The notes: generated by a model from the sequence alone, not told the origin. 64,000 nt of DNA from Lepisosteus oculatus (GCF_040954835.1 NC_090709.1:43036490-43100489); one strand, 5' to 3'; shown: positions 11,131 through 22,973, counted from the first letter of the stretch. Made by a program: numbers and translations.

Positions 11131-11326
11131 ACAATTTAGACTTTAATAAAGAACTAGGGTGCTGTTCAAGGCAGCCCCAATACAGATAGAACAGGAAAAA
11201 AAGCACACCCCAAAATTACAGGGGTGCTGTCTGGAGAAAAGCCCTTTTGTGTTCGCGGGCTGTCTGTGCTCTTGTCTCAGTTATCTTCTGTGACCTTCTT
11301 CTCAATGTGCTGCTTGTGGTCCTCAA

Positions 11327-12528
11327 TCACACTCCTGTACCTCCTGTGTGTCTCTGATGCCACACAGTAAATCTGTCCACCACTGTGTTTAGTCTCTCTA
11401 TTGTCTCTCTCAGCTCCTCTATCTGCCTCCTGCAGCTCCTGTGCTCCTGTCCTGCTGGAGTGAACTGTGTTTTCGACACACTGACCTGCTGGAGAGTCTC
11501 TCTGTGTCTCTCTGCCTCCTCTTTGGCCTTTTCCTCATAGTGTTGCCTGAGCTCTTCCATCTCCCTCCTCTGTGTCTCCTCCATTTCTCTCCTCTCCCTC
11601 TCCTGCTCCTCTCTCACTTCCTGCTTCTCTCGGTCCTCTCTCTCTCCTCAGCTCCTCCTCCAGCTCTCTCCTCCAGCTCTCTCCTCCTCCCCTCATCCCT
11701 CTCCTCCAGCTCTGCTATCTGCTCCTCCAGTGCTCTGATCTTCTCCTCTCATGTCTGGATCTCCTCCTCCATCCTGCAGAGGTGGTTCTGCAGCTCCTTC
11801 TGCTGCTTCTCCCTCAGTCTCTCCTCCTCCCTCTGTCTCCTCTCCTCTCTGTCCCTCAGGATCTGCAGTTGCCTCTGTCTGATTAGGGACTCGGCCTCCT
11901 GGTACATCTCAGTGCTGTAGTAGCTGCCCTTGTTTCCTGCTACCAGCTCCTCTATCTTCTCCAGCAGGTCTGTGACCTGAGTGCCACCCCTGTCCTTGTT
12001 GAGGGCGTGATATCTGTTCCCACACTTCTCCAGCAGCCACTGGAGCTCCCTGCTGCCTGTCTGCACAAACTCCTCCAGGGTCCTGCTGGTCAGCTCATCA
12101 GCATTGGTGAACAGGATCATGGCCTGTCCCAGGGCCCTCTCCCCAAATATCTCCAAGACTGTCTCCAGTGTCCTCCTCTCCTCCCCTGAGGATCGGCCCA
12201 GCGGGGTCACCAGGAGGAAGACGTGGGGTCCCGGGGCAGACAGGTTAATACAGAGCCCCACATCCCGTCTCCTGTCCCCCTGAGACAGTCCAGTGTGGAG
12301 CCAGTCTGGAGCGTTCACTACAGTCACCCGTCTCCCGGACACATGTCCTGTCCTCCCAGCTCTCCTGAGTGACCTCCGAGCTGCTGGCTTCAGAGAGAAA
12401 CTCCTCTGAGCCCAGGATGGTGTTTCCTGCTGCGCTCTTCCCAGCACCAGTCCTGCCCAGCAGCACCAGTCTCAGCTCAGCGGGGCGGGGCTGGAGTCTG
12501 GGTTCAACTGCAGGGTCTCCTTCACTCA
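11327..12528 (-). pseudogene. gimap: Second GIMAP locus, frame-broken, with a coiled-coil tail
   Basis: After an acceptor CTGTTACAG at 12,529-12,537 the minus strand encodes a phase-1 GIMAP exon. It runs [20 protein letters not shown] (a canonical P-loop with lysine), [43 protein letters not shown], then a long Glu/Arg-rich coiled coil (REERRQREEERLREKQQKE). A one-base shift lies near 12,370, a TGA follows RMEEEIQT at 11,749, and at least one more shift falls in the coiled coil before MREEQERERREMEE at 11,617. The chain ends at 11,327. These are either true decay or assembly indels in low-complexity DNA. The long coiled coil distinguishes it from the four-domain gene. Confidence 0.8.
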
Positions 12529-12835
12529 CTGTAACAGGAGGAGAGACAGGAGCATCAGGGAGGATTCACATGAGAGGAGACCAACCTTTCCACAGGTAAG
12601 AGGAGTTCAGTTTGCTCAAGACATTTCTTAATAAATGTGACTTTAAAGTCATTATGAAATAAATTTACAGACATAAACATCTGGGAATTAGTCTTGAGCA
12701 TCAACTAACTAAATTGTTTAACCGCATGTTCATGATGATTCACTTGTGTCAGATATTTTTTTCCAAAGTGACTCAAATTTCATCTTAAAAATCTGTGTTC
12801 ATTTACTGGCCTTCAAGCAACAACAGTAATGCTGT

Positions 12836-14563
12836 AGTACTGGGGTGTTTCCCGAATGCATCGTAGTGCTAAGATCACCGTAAACTCGATCTTAAGATCG
12901 ATCGTTAATTTAAGAGTGTTTCCCAAAATCCATCGTAACTAAAGTAGCACATTAAATCCTTCGCAATCTACGTGGTCCCCGACCCACTCATTAATCACTA
13001 AGTGCTTCTTGCACCAACCTTAGCGGCAGAGATCGCCAGGCAGAGCATATTAAATTCACGTCATGACAATTCTCTGGAAATTTAGAATACAAAGATTTTA
13101 TATTAAGGATTTTGATATTTTGTTGTACCATGTAAGAGGAAATTTGGAAAAAGAACATTTATTTATACAGTAATTAATTTATTAGTCTGCCTGGGTGAAT
13201 TTCATATTCATAAGTCAAATGGTCCAATAACACTCCCTCCTTTAGTACCTTTGAGGTGAAGTTTAAATTGTATTTAAATTCCACAAAGAACGTGCTAAAT
13301 GTTAAAGCTTAAGCTAAAGCAAGGAACACATTTGATATATGTAAACATATAACTTGGTTACCTCATTACCGCTGGCAGTTAATTGTTTTTTTGTTCTGTT
13401 TATGTTTTCTTTCTTTTATCTGTATTTTCTCTTCTACTTGTATTTGTATGGGAGCGGCGAGGGTGCATGCCCAGAGATCCCCAATCCGTTACAATGCACA
13501 CACAAAAAAAAGTTAAGTTTTATACTTGACAAGATGATATGATTTTCATGATGAAATGCAGTAATGCATTAAGTTAAATCATTGGGCCTAACATGTATTT
13601 ATAATGTAGCGCCACGCAGGGCGCTTTAGCATGCGCACGCAAGGCGGGCTGAGAACAGCACCTGGGGACTACCGGACTGTATATAATGGGACGGAGGCAG
13701 GGATAGTCTCTCACCCCTTCGTGTGTGTGTATGTTAGTGTAGGTGCAGTGCTGTAACCCCTGTCCCTGTGTGTGTACCTTTCCCGATTCGAGTTAATACA
13801 TGTGTTGTTCAACCCCATTCCCTGAGTCCCACGCCTGCTCCATTCCCTACCGAAACCCGCAGTCGATACAATATTTCAAGTTCGAATACCCTTTTATGTT
13901 CTGTCGTGGTTGTTGAAGGTAAAGTTTAGACCTACTTGTTTTTAAATGTTATTATAGGTCCTGTATTTGTTGAGTGACACATGCCAAGCTTTGTAGTTAA
14001 TTTTTTCAGATTTCATGTTAATAAGGAGTTCCAATAGTATTTTTCTCATGAAACACTGAAACACTTAACAATGGCAGCGCACCAAAAATATTGCTTTAAA
14101 TCAAAGAGGTCGTGCAGGACACATAAACTGTCCACGCAGTCAATCTTGGTTTTGTTTTATGGCATGTCAGTAATTTATTTTATTTTCTCTTAGAAACAAT
14201 GTGTCCCATTTTGTGCCTGTCTATACGCTTTCGCTTACGGTAAATGGTTGTTAAATTATGATGTCATGTTGACTTCATATTCTTTTTCACAACTCGATTT
14301 CATCCCACTGAAGGACCAAAACCGACACCATATAATGAAAGTATTGTCAATCGATTGTTTTTCAATCGACTTGTGATGCTTTTTGCTAAGCGACTTCACG
14401 GGCGGGGTAAGCAAAGAAGTACTTTATACTCGCTCGTAAAATGACCGATTAAGAGGGGTTTGGGAAACGCAAGAAAAAGTAGCACGTACGTTACGTACGT
14501 ACATCGTAAAGTTGCTCGTTAGTGTCTAAGATTAATCATTTTCGGGAAACTCACCCCAGTCCA
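12836..14563. mobile_element. DNA transposon-like element with inverted ends
   Basis: The left end (ctggggtgtttcccgaatgc, from about 12,839) and the right end (tttcgggaaactcacccca, to about 14,560) are imperfect inverted repeats. The subterminal bases also mirror each other (cccaaaatccatcgta on the left, acgtacatcgtaaag on the right). The interior is AT-rich with no transposase, so it would be non-autonomous. The style resembles PIF/Harbinger elements, but I cannot confirm a target duplication. An LTR lies inside at 13,605-13,870. Confidence 0.55.
13605..13870 (+). mobile_element. Short solo-LTR-like fossil nested in the DNA element
   Basis: The block is 266 bp, starts TGTAGCG and ends GATACA. 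It is markedly GC-richer than its AT-rich surroundings and carries a TATA-like box (ctgtatataatggg) near 13,678. TG...CA ends with an internal promoter are typical of LTRs. No clear target duplication is seen, so ends are approximate. Confidence 0.45.
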
Positions 14564-14976
14564 GTTCACGGTCAGCTGCCCAAGTGCAATGAAAGGCTTA
14601 TGCGCATGTAGGCTCCAGGACAGAGACATTAAGGAAACACCAGAAACATAAACAGCAGCAGCAACAACGAGTTAAATAACACACATCTTTAAAAAGAGAG
14701 CATCAGTGTGAGCTGGTGGTGGGGGTAGAGTTCAGAACTTGAGTAACGTGTCAGAAAACACAGAAACGTGCAAGTAAAAAAAAAGGTAAAATCGCTTTTA
14801 TAATTGTAAACATTAAAATAAGACCCATGTAGGACCAGCAGTAGTGAGGTACAACATCAAAATAATACATCAATTTAATAAACTAAGGGGGTCTCTTTAA
14901 TTCAAGACTCCAACCCAGCCTGCACTCAGGGTGAAACCCAGGATCCGTCTCTTCTCGGCTCGGGGACAAGGAACAT

Positions 14977-15110
14977 TTCGGAAGCTTTGAGTCCCAGTTT
15001 TCCCGTCTCTCTGGGTGGGAGCCCGAGAGCCGCTGTCACTTCAGATCCGGACAGCAGCTCTCGGGCTCGCACCCAGAGAGACCGGAAAACTGGGACTCAA
15101 AGCTTCCGAA
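14977..15110. repeat. Near-perfect long hairpin (54-bp arms, 26-nt loop)
   Basis: The arms 14,977-15,030 and 15,057-15,110 are inverted copies with only two mismatches (the gtctctctgggtg core is in both). Outside the arms similarity stops. No gene or transposon end is recognised around it. Confidence 0.85.
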
Positions 15111-16866
15111 ATAAGAACACCTTCCAAAGACAAAGGACAAACAAGCCCATTGTGTCTGATTCTTTTATTGATAAAATAAATCTTTTACAACAAGTGTTCC
15201 AAGCCGAACTGGTGTTTGTAAGTGATAAAAGTACAGGTCTATGTTATCTTCTGAAAGAAGACCGTTCCAGTTATCATGCCCAGTCTCAGGTTTGGGAACA
15301 AATATCTGAAATATCACAGCAGCAGTATTGCATGATCTGGAACATATTTTAAGTGCCTGCTGTGTGATAAAAAATTACAACTTGGCTCATTCCATCTTCT
15401 TCTCCTCTGAATCTCTGATTAAGTCTCAATATTAAAGCAACATTCAAGTGTGTTTGTTTTATCTCAGAGACTAGGACATGGCCTCCTGTAACAGTCACAG
15501 TTCCCTCATACTGCCAGCACCCAACACAATGACAGCACTTGAAGAATAAAAGTAAGGCCACCAACAGGAAGAGGATATTGGTAGTTAATGGCTCATTAAT
15601 GATTCTTTGGCAAGGATCCGCTTCAACAACAGGGCTGAGCAGCTTGTTCCCCACCCCCACCACCCTTTGTGTAAAGAAGAGCATCCTGCCCTGACTTCTC
15701 TGCAGCTGTGTCTGGAGAGAAGCCAGGGTATCGGCTTCAACCACATGGCTGGGCAGTTTTGCTTCCCACTCCCACTGCCCACACAATAACCTTTTATGTA
15801 CCTTGGGTGTGCAATGAATAACACTCACATACAGTACATGGCACATGTATTGAAGCCATTCCAGTGGGGAGCCTGTACAGGCTCCACAGGAAAAGGTAAA
15901 GGCTCATTTCACAGCTCAGGGCAAGCAGCAGATCAATAAGGCACAGGAGAACAGCAGGAGCAGGGAGGAGAAGGGCATTCAGCAGGCGGGAATGAGCCCC
16001 ACTCAGGGAGAAGAGGAAAGGTCTGGAAAGCCAAAACCTGCAAAGGAACTGAACAAACTCCTACTGAACGAAGCCACAAGTGAATCTGCAGGTTTCGGCT
16101 TTCCACTCCTCCCCGAGACTGGACAACAACAGATCTGCTGCATATCCTGTCTCTCCCTGGCACCTGGAGAAGAGATCACAGACCCCCCCAAAGACAAGCT
16201 GCAGCATGGACCTTGACCTGCTTTTATAAACAGGCCTAGTCAAAGCCCCGATCTAAAATCTCAAAACTGAAAAGAAAACTTCATGTAAATACTGCACAAA
16301 CCCACAGAGCTAAAATCCCTCTGGTTCATATGGCTCCAATAGACACATCTCACAATTAACAACATTACATAAATCTATACAAAGAAAAATTCACAAATAC
16401 ATAGATAAAAAAAACTTCTAGACAGCTGAAGGTCAGATTTGAACCCATGCCAGATTTGAAAGCCACATGTATCTGACACTTCAAAACACCCCAAACCCCT
16501 CAGTACAAACCCCATACATCCGTTCATTCCAGCTGTCAACACTGAACATTTTCCACACTTTTCCACACAGTTTGTACAGCAGCAACTGTATCAGTGTGGA
16601 TGCGACACCCCATAGACAAAAAATCCCATCAACGCAAAACCACAAAACCATGAAATTCCTATGAAAGCTCAACCACAGGGCACAAGACATGAAGAAATGT
16701 ACCGAACATATAAAATTACAAAAAACCTAGTAGGTACACACCCAATGGGTACTTTTTTACCACACTACAGGGGAAATCGCATCATGGCTTGTAATCTGTT
16801 GGCAGCTACACTGGAAACACTGCCACTTGATTATTGACATTCAGCAACACCGTGTATCTTCTAGTC
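15111..16866. other. No gene recognised; one repeated module
   Basis: 15,610-15,660 and 15,728-15,778 are diverged copies of one ~50-bp module (ggcttcaacaacagggctg-like). A related phrase occurs in the tRNA-bearing inverted duplication at 27,430 and 50,615. The longest frames here look like chance. 16,380-16,700 is bland. Confidence 0.4.
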
Positions 16867-18301
16867 CAGTGGTTCTCAAACTGTGGTACGCGGACCGGCA
16901 GTGGTACGCGGCGTGCCGCCAGGTGCTACGCCAAATGACCCTGGAACTGTGTCCTGTGCTGTGAAAAATCGGGACGGGTTTTCATATTTTGTATTTTAAT
17001 ACGTGTTGAATACGCAGCCTACGTACTACGATACAGTGCGCGCTAATACTTCAGTGGACACAAGAGATACTCTGTAATTCTATACCACTCTATAGGAATG
17101 CGTGCTACGGACGCAAGTGACCAACTGTATTTAAAAAATGCTACTGTATCTCCAGCAAATAGGGAGAAAGGAGAATGTGCGTGATTTTGGAACAATGCCA
17201 ACGTTGTAAACACAGGAATGCATAGAAATGCGTTGCTACGAACGGTGGTGATCTTGTGAGCACAGGAAAGTGTGATAGATAACAGAAAAATATTTAAGAA
17301 TTGTTCTAAGTTAATTTGAGAAAAATACACCGAGCGTCTCTGTGTTTCGCTCCCATGCACATGAAATAAAAACTTAAAATAAATACGGAAATAAATACGT
17401 AAAAGCGGAAAAATGCAAGCTTGCAGATTGCTAAAGCGCTATTTTTGAAGAACCTTATTTGCCATTGGCAAAAGAGCTGACACGTATTATGTGTGGAGAA
17501 AAAGCTGCTAAACAGCTCGACCTGCTGCCCCCTCTGAAAGACAGTCACTCACAGAATTATTGAAATGGCGGATGATGTCAAAAGTACGCTGATAGAGCGC
17601 GTTCAGATGAGCCGATGCTTCTCACTGCAATTAGATGAGTCCGATTTGGCCGGTTCGTTTGCTTACGTTAGATACGAGTTTGAGGGCACGTCCCGTTAGG
17701 ACTTTCTGTTCTGTAAACCGCTACCAACAGGAACTACAGAAGAGCACGTTTCAGCTTCTGAATGAATTTATCGAAGAGAATGGCATCGAGTGGATAAAAC
17801 GCGTCAGAGTTTGTACAGACGGAGCTAGAGCTTTGACAAGCAGACATAACGGTGTAGTTGCACGAATTAGAGAGGTTGCTTCAGAAATGAATGGACGAAT
17901 TGCAACATCCACCGCGAGAACTTTGCCGTCAAGAAAATGAATATCGATTTAAAATCTGTTAGACTCTGTTGTGAATTGTATCAAGGCTCGAAAAATTAAT
18001 TCACCTCTGCTTTGCTCGACTGAACAGGCTCACCCCCTCACTGAAATGGTGCTTTTTTATTAGTTGTTTTTAGTGTTTTTATTCTGTAAAACACTTTGGG
18101 AAGCCACCTTTAAAGGGGCTATATCAAATAAAGTTTTTTATTATAATATTTATTATATGTGTGTGAGTGTGTGTGCACGCGCGCTCATGTTGGTCATTGA
18201 GAATTTCTGGGGTTTCCATGAGATGATGACTTGTAGGTGGTACCTGGATGCTTTAGTTGGATTAGGGGTGGTACTTGGTCCAAAACGTTTGAGAACCACT
18301 G
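16867..18301 (+). mobile_element. hAT DNA transposon, copy A
   Basis: The terminal inverted repeats CAGTGGTTCTCAAAC and GTTTGAGAACCACTG are bounded by a perfect 8-bp target duplication TTCTAGTC (16,859-16,866 and 18,302-18,309), diagnostic of hAT. Transposase remnants of the ZBED/SCAND3-like kind survive: LQLDES near 17,620, EENGIEW near 17,775, VCTDGARAL near 17,810 and NGVVARIREVASEMN to 17,890. Frames are interrupted repeatedly. An L2-type LINE tail (gggaagccacctttaaagg, ~18,060-18,150) sits inside and is shared with copy B. Confidence 0.88.
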
Positions 18302-20560
18302 TTCTAGTCCCATTTAATACAGTCTAGATTCTTCTGCAACGATTCATATTATTCGGCAAACCGGTTTTAAGAATCTTTTTTATTCCCAGAAATTATATTG
18401 TTTAGCTTCCCACTTTGGGACATTCAGGAGTTTTGTATCCAGACTCACTTCTATATGTTAAGTGCTTAAAAGCTCTTTGAGCAAAATAAAAAAAAAAACT
18501 CCTAGGGCTCCAGATTTCTCTTATACTCTGTGAATGACTGGCAATAACCTGTGCACAAACCAATTCATCATTTAAAAAAAAACAAATCTCTAATCAGTGC
18601 ATAATCCAGCCTGGAGTGTGTGATGCTCCCAGTAACACATATAGAGATGTTGTATGATATAGAGATGCTGTAGCAGTGCAATGATACACTCAAAACACTC
18701 AGATCTGATCGATTCAGAGCCGAGTGTTACACATAAAAAAAACGTCCAAAGGAACGTTCCTAACACACTTCCTTCTAGATATGTGCAAATGAAAATAAGA
18801 CATATCAATACTGTAAATTCCCTCTGCAGTCTTCTGCTCCCTCTCCCTCTCTCCAATTTTTCAGTTATTCCCGAAATCCCATAGGACACAGAGGCATCTA
18901 GGCTTCTGGTAACTTGTGTTTTGGTTCCTGAAAAATGGTGGAGCTGATTCTCCAGTGTTTAGACACCGTCAGTAAAATGTACAATCCCAGATCAAGATCA
19001 GCCCTGCTGGGAACTGGGGGAGGTATTGAGCGTGAGCGTATTGAGCGTGACAGACCGGTAGATCTGAGGAAGTCAGGAGAACGAGGATTCAAGAGTGGAG
19101 AGTGGAGAGCAGAAGACCGTCGCTGTGAAGTCAGACTTGTCAGTGTGCAATGAGCTTCATATTGTGTCAGTGTATGGCACACACTGTAGACCATCACAGA
19201 CTCCTTCTGTGGTCGTCCCTCAGCACTGCAGTTCAGTCTGGAGACAGTGCTGAGAAGCTGCTGTTAACAGAGGGAGCGACATGGACCAGAACACTGAGCA
19301 GAATAAATAACACACCCCCACCCTGAAGGGATGTTCATAAAGCACCTCCTACTGGATAGGTACAAGAAAAAAAAAAGTTATCAATATTGCATTATCGTTC
19401 TTCCTAAAGGACCCGAAGGTGCTTCACACATAGGAGGGCACTGTTCACCCATACACCTTAGCCTGTTCAAGCTCTGATCTTGCCAGGAATGAGGTCAGGA
19501 CACTTGACTATGAATACTGCTAATCTGTCTCTAATCAATACTCATAAGAAATGAAAGAATACTGCTGGCATTAATTGATTATTAATACTGCTTTGCATTC
19601 ATTTGGCACTTGTCTTTCCAAACAATCCCAGGGTGTTTCATGTGTAGGAGGGGATAGTTCAAGCTCAGATACAGCCGGGACTCTGGGACGCTGGGACTCC
19701 ACACGCCTGCTCCTACAATCAATGTCTCTGGAATATTAACCAATTAAGCAGTCAGGACCTCAGCTGTAATCCACTTTTGATCTAATTCTGACCTCCTACG
19801 GCTCAGTGTCCCTGGTCATCTCTAGTTTGGAAATGACATCAGACAGAGCGCCACCTACTGGTCCACCAGTACTAGGTGGCCGAGCTGCCACAACCCAACT
19901 GGATCCAGCCACCAAGTAGTAAGACTGCTCCCCACAGGCAGCCCCACAGTGGGGAAACCAGAGAGTGGGCTCACTCGTAACCACAGCTGAGCAGCACTGT
20001 CTGTACAACAACAATAAGAGGAACACGCGTACAAGCATGAAAAGCACATTGATTCAATTTCACGTTTGGCACATGAAGTTGTCCTGAGAACAGGTTTTTG
20101 TCCAGGTCCATCTTTACAGATACAGCGCTTAGGGCTCTATCAGCAGGGCTGTGCCCAGTGGAACCAGCGGAGGGAAAGTCCCAGTCAGTACCCAGGAGCT
20201 GCCACTAGGGGGTGGGAGAGTGTCAAGGCTGCTTGTGTCCTGAGGCTCTTTTCCTGATCTCTTCAATGTTTTGTTAAAGGCAGACTGGTGGTCTTTGTTC
20301 AGCTCTGGAGCAGGCAGGAGAGGGAACCCTCTTGTGAAGGTGAGGTTCCTGTGGGGAGAGTCGCCCCTGGATGAAGATCAGACTGGTGGAGGTGAAGAAG
20401 AGCTGTCGGTCCAGGGGGTCTCTCTCTGATCAGTCTGTATCCCCAGTACAGCAGGAGAGCTGGGAGTCCCTTCACCTTGACAAGTGAAATAATCTCACCA
20501 CTGTGACGTCAGCAGCTCTCCTCCTGGGCTTGACCATGTCTCTCTCCGTCTCTGCTGTCA
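18302..20560. other. No gene recognised
   Basis: No exon with family resemblance is seen. 19,380-19,640 carries the phrase cccgaaggtgcttcacacat / ccagggtgtttcatgtgtag twice in diverged form. 20,280-20,500 (minus) has short open frames that could be more tail sequence of the Ig receptor, but no splice path is convincing. Confidence 0.4.
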
Positions 20561-20932
20561 TTAATCTCCTCCATCAAACAGCAGAGCCTCTTCCAGACTC
20601 GACTGCCTCTCCTCCACACAGCAGCTGGGCTCCTGGTCTTCAGGGTCAGCTGGGGTCGTCACTCCACTGAGCTCCAGGACTAATCCTTCTTCACCTGGAG
20701 GAGGCAGCTCACCTTCCTCCTCCTCCTCCTCAGATGGATATCCTGAGACTGTCCCCTGCTCTGGGTCTTTCACAATAACTGTGCCTGAAGGGATTCCTGG
20801 AGTAACACTGGGAGAATTATCTACGGGGAAAACTGGAGTAGATTGGGGTTTCAGCGCTGGAACAATCTCTCCTCCTGTTCCATCGTCTTCTTCCATGCGC
20901 AGGGACACAGCATCACTGAACCTTTCAGACCC
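20561..20932 (-). CDS. Ig receptor: candidate cytoplasmic tail
   Basis: An open frame of about 124 codons lies directly after, and in frame with, the transmembrane exon, separated from it only by a TAG at 20,933-20,935. It starts GSERFSDAVSLRMEEDDG and runs through Pro/Ser-rich sequence, an all-Glu run (SEEEEEEGELPPPGEE) and QSSLEEALLFDGGD before its stop. There is no ITIM (no V/I-x-Y-x-x-L/V); the only tyrosine is in VSGYPSE. It may be a separate exon, a tail lost by a nonsense change, or part of another isoform. Confidence 0.5.
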   Translation of the reverse strand, partial: GSERFSDAVSLRMEEDDGTGGEIVPALKPQSTPVFPVDNSPSVTPGIPSGTVIVKDPEQGTVSGYPSEEEEEEGELPPPGEEGLVLELSGVTTPADPEDQEPSCCVEERQSSLEEALLFDGGD

Positions 20933-21114
20933 CTAAAGGAATTCATTTTCTTTACGGATATTAATATTGTTGCATGCAACTGGTATCATGCTTCTCTCCT
21001 CTCTCATCTTCAACCATTTCTTACACACAACAGCACCCAGTCCAGCACTCATCAGCACAGCCACTGCTGCTGTGATGACTAAAATAATTCCAACCCATGA
21101 CACACTCCTCATCT
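20933..21114 (-). CDS. Ig receptor: transmembrane exon
   Basis: After an acceptor TTTTTTCAG (21,115-21,123) the exon opens in phase 1 and encodes EMRSVS, then a hydrophobic stretch WVGIILVITAAVAVLMSAGL followed by GAVVCKKWLKMREERSM, a basic stop-transfer anchor. There is no charged residue within the membrane, so pairing with a DAP12-type adaptor is not suggested. The frame ends ENEFL then TAG at 20,933. A strong GTAAGA donor also lies inside (after GAVV), but splicing it to the CTTTAG just before the tail would put the tail out of frame. Confidence 0.7.
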
Positions 21115-21438
21115 CTGAAAAAACAAGAACAGAGAGTTACACAGAAAGCAAATCTAGAACAGCAAGAAGGAAAAAAAAAAACTATCTAGCAGCCAGTGTC
21201 TGACAGCGTTCTTGCTGCCCGGTTTCACATCCCAGCTCAGAGCCCAAGAAACACCAGGAGAGGAGCTGGAAAACTCCAGTTTCTGAAATACCAGCTGAAA
21301 CACTGGACGTGTGTGACTGGTTTCAAACCACAGGAGAAAATCAGCACTAAAACAGCTGAAGTCAAGTATTTTCTTTATATGCAGGTAAGTTCAGGTGGAG
21401 ATCAGTTTAACTCAGTTTCTCCTGTACTAAAGACTCAC

Positions 21439-21723
21439 CTCCCACAGTGACAGTGAGGGAGACAGTGCTGATGGTGTTTCCCTGAAGGTCTCTCACTGTG
21501 TAGTTGCCCTGATCAGCTGGAGTGAGGGAGCGCAGTGTCAGAGGGCCATCCTGCACCAGCACTCTCTGCTCGTACCCGGGGCCAGGGAGCCCTGCGCTGC
21601 TCAATAAGACTCTGGGAGACTGGGCAGATCCTGCAGGATCAAAAAGCACCTCTACTGGAGCAGCAGTGTGGAGAGGAAGAGTCAGATTGTCTTCAGACCG
21701 CAGGGTGAGGACTTCTGATCTAG
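21439..21723 (-). CDS. Ig receptor: third Ig-like domain, without cysteines
   Basis: The 285-nt exon is phase 1/phase 1, between acceptor TTGAATTTCAG and donor GTGAGT (21,433-21,438). It reads ARSEVLTLRSEDNLTLPLHT, APVEVLFDPAGSAQSP, GPLTLRSLTPADQGNYTV, RDLQGNTISTVSLTVTV. Strand order and the ADQGNYTV motif mark an Ig V-like fold, but both disulfide cysteines and the core tryptophan are replaced. It is closely related to the second domain (shared YTV, QGNxIST). Confidence 0.75.
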
Positions 21724-22023
21724 CTGAAATTCAAGGACAGGAGCAGAGTGTAAGAATGATGCAGACAGCAATTCATCAGCTAGAAAGACTGCACTTACTC
21801 AGAGACAGTATTTATCATATCTTGAAATTGAAGATATTTTCATAACAGCAACACTGATTTAGAGTTTTAAGTTAAAATATATTCAAGTACTGTAATGAAA
21901 AATCCTTCAATGTCAGGAAATCAATACCTAATCCAATACCTCCTATTGACCCCACACATCAGGGACTGACACTTGTGAAAGAGTCACACTGTGCACGTTC
22001 CCCACTGGAGCCCCACTACTCAC

Positions 22024-22302
22024 CTCCCACAGTGATGTGGACAGTGCTGATGGGGTTCCCCTGGGAGTCCTGCACTGTGTAAGTGCCCCCGTCTTCAGCT
22101 CTCACACTGGAGATCTTCAGCACCTGGTCTTGAACCCAGGCCTTCAGCCTGCTGGAGTCTGGGGTCACAGTGCTGTCGAGCACAGAGCACAGCCTGCGAG
22201 ACTCTCCTCCCTCAGGCCTGAACCACAGCTCTACAGCCTGCTGTGTGCGCAGAGGGACACTGAGGGGGTCTCCACAGGAGAGACGGATGTTGTCCTCGTG
22301 TC
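22024..22302 (-). CDS. Ig receptor: second Ig-like domain, one cysteine of the pair lost
   Basis: The 279-nt exon is phase 1/phase 1 (acceptor CTTCCTGTAG, donor GTGAGT at 22,018-22,023). It reads DNIRLSCGDPLSVPLRTQQ, VELWFRPEGGESRRLC, then VLKISSVRAEDGGTYTV and QDSQGNPISTVHITVG. The B-strand cysteine and the tryptophan are present, but the F-strand YxC is YTV, so the canonical disulfide cannot form; a cysteine in SRRLC may substitute. Confidence 0.78.
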
Positions 22303-22640
22303 CTACAGGAAGACATTGACAAGTGACCGGTCAGTCACATGGTTGTGTCCCAGAATTCTCTCTCTACAACCTGAAGAGAGAATTCAGTCATCGAACCTGA
22401 CATCATTCAAGTTGAGCTCCAGCTACTGTGAGGATAATGAGCTAAAATTTACCAATGACCCTGATCTGGGGTTTGAGATGAAAAGTTTAGAAGAAAGACT
22501 AGAGATGCTGGTGCACCAAAATTAAAAAAAGGAATAACAACTGAAGATCTGTTTTGTTGACACGAGTCATGGATCACTGTCCTGTAAACAACCGATTCCC
22601 TGAAAACTGCTCAAATCACAAGGAAGGAAAATGAGATTAC

Positions 22641-22973
22641 CTAGAACTGTGAGCTTCACATCTCCAAGGAATTTCCTGTTGCTCTCGTCATTCACAAATC
22701 GACACTCGTAGATATCTTCATTCGAGAACATCACGTTATGAAGGATCAGGGAGAAATCCCCATCTCTGATCCTCTCTCTGGACAGCTCAGCTCCGTTCTC
22801 GAACCCTGGGTAAGTGTGGATTTGTCCTCTGTTGAACTCCAGCACACGGCGGTCGGCGGTCTCCCACTGTATAATCTTTCTCTCCTCCGGAGTGTCTCTA
22901 TAGGAGCTCCCATCACAGGGCAGAGCGACTGTGTCCCCATAGAGCCCAGACACAGAGAGGAGAGCAGAGCACA
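22641..22973 (-). CDS. Ig receptor: first (membrane-distal) V-type Ig domain
   Basis: The 333-nt exon is phase 1/phase 1, from acceptor CTCCCAG (22,974-22,980) to donor GTAATC. It encodes a classical V-set domain: VCSALLSVSGLYGDTVALPC (B-strand Cys), IIQWETADRRVLEF (core Trp), then FSLILHNVMFSNEDIYECRF (DxYxC motif) and GDVKLTVL (G strand). This is the likely ligand-binding domain of a type I surface receptor. Relatives could be butyrophilin/B7-like or CMRF35-like fish receptors; I cannot assign a named family. Confidence 0.85.

Noticed and set aside
11441-11920. Leu/Ser-rich plus-strand frame resembling a membrane protein
   Set aside because: It is the antisense of the Glu/Arg coiled coil of the GIMAP pseudogene.
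18898-19197. Overlapping frames on both strands near 19 kb
   Set aside because: Antisense pair in low-complexity GAG/CTC text; no splice or domain evidence.
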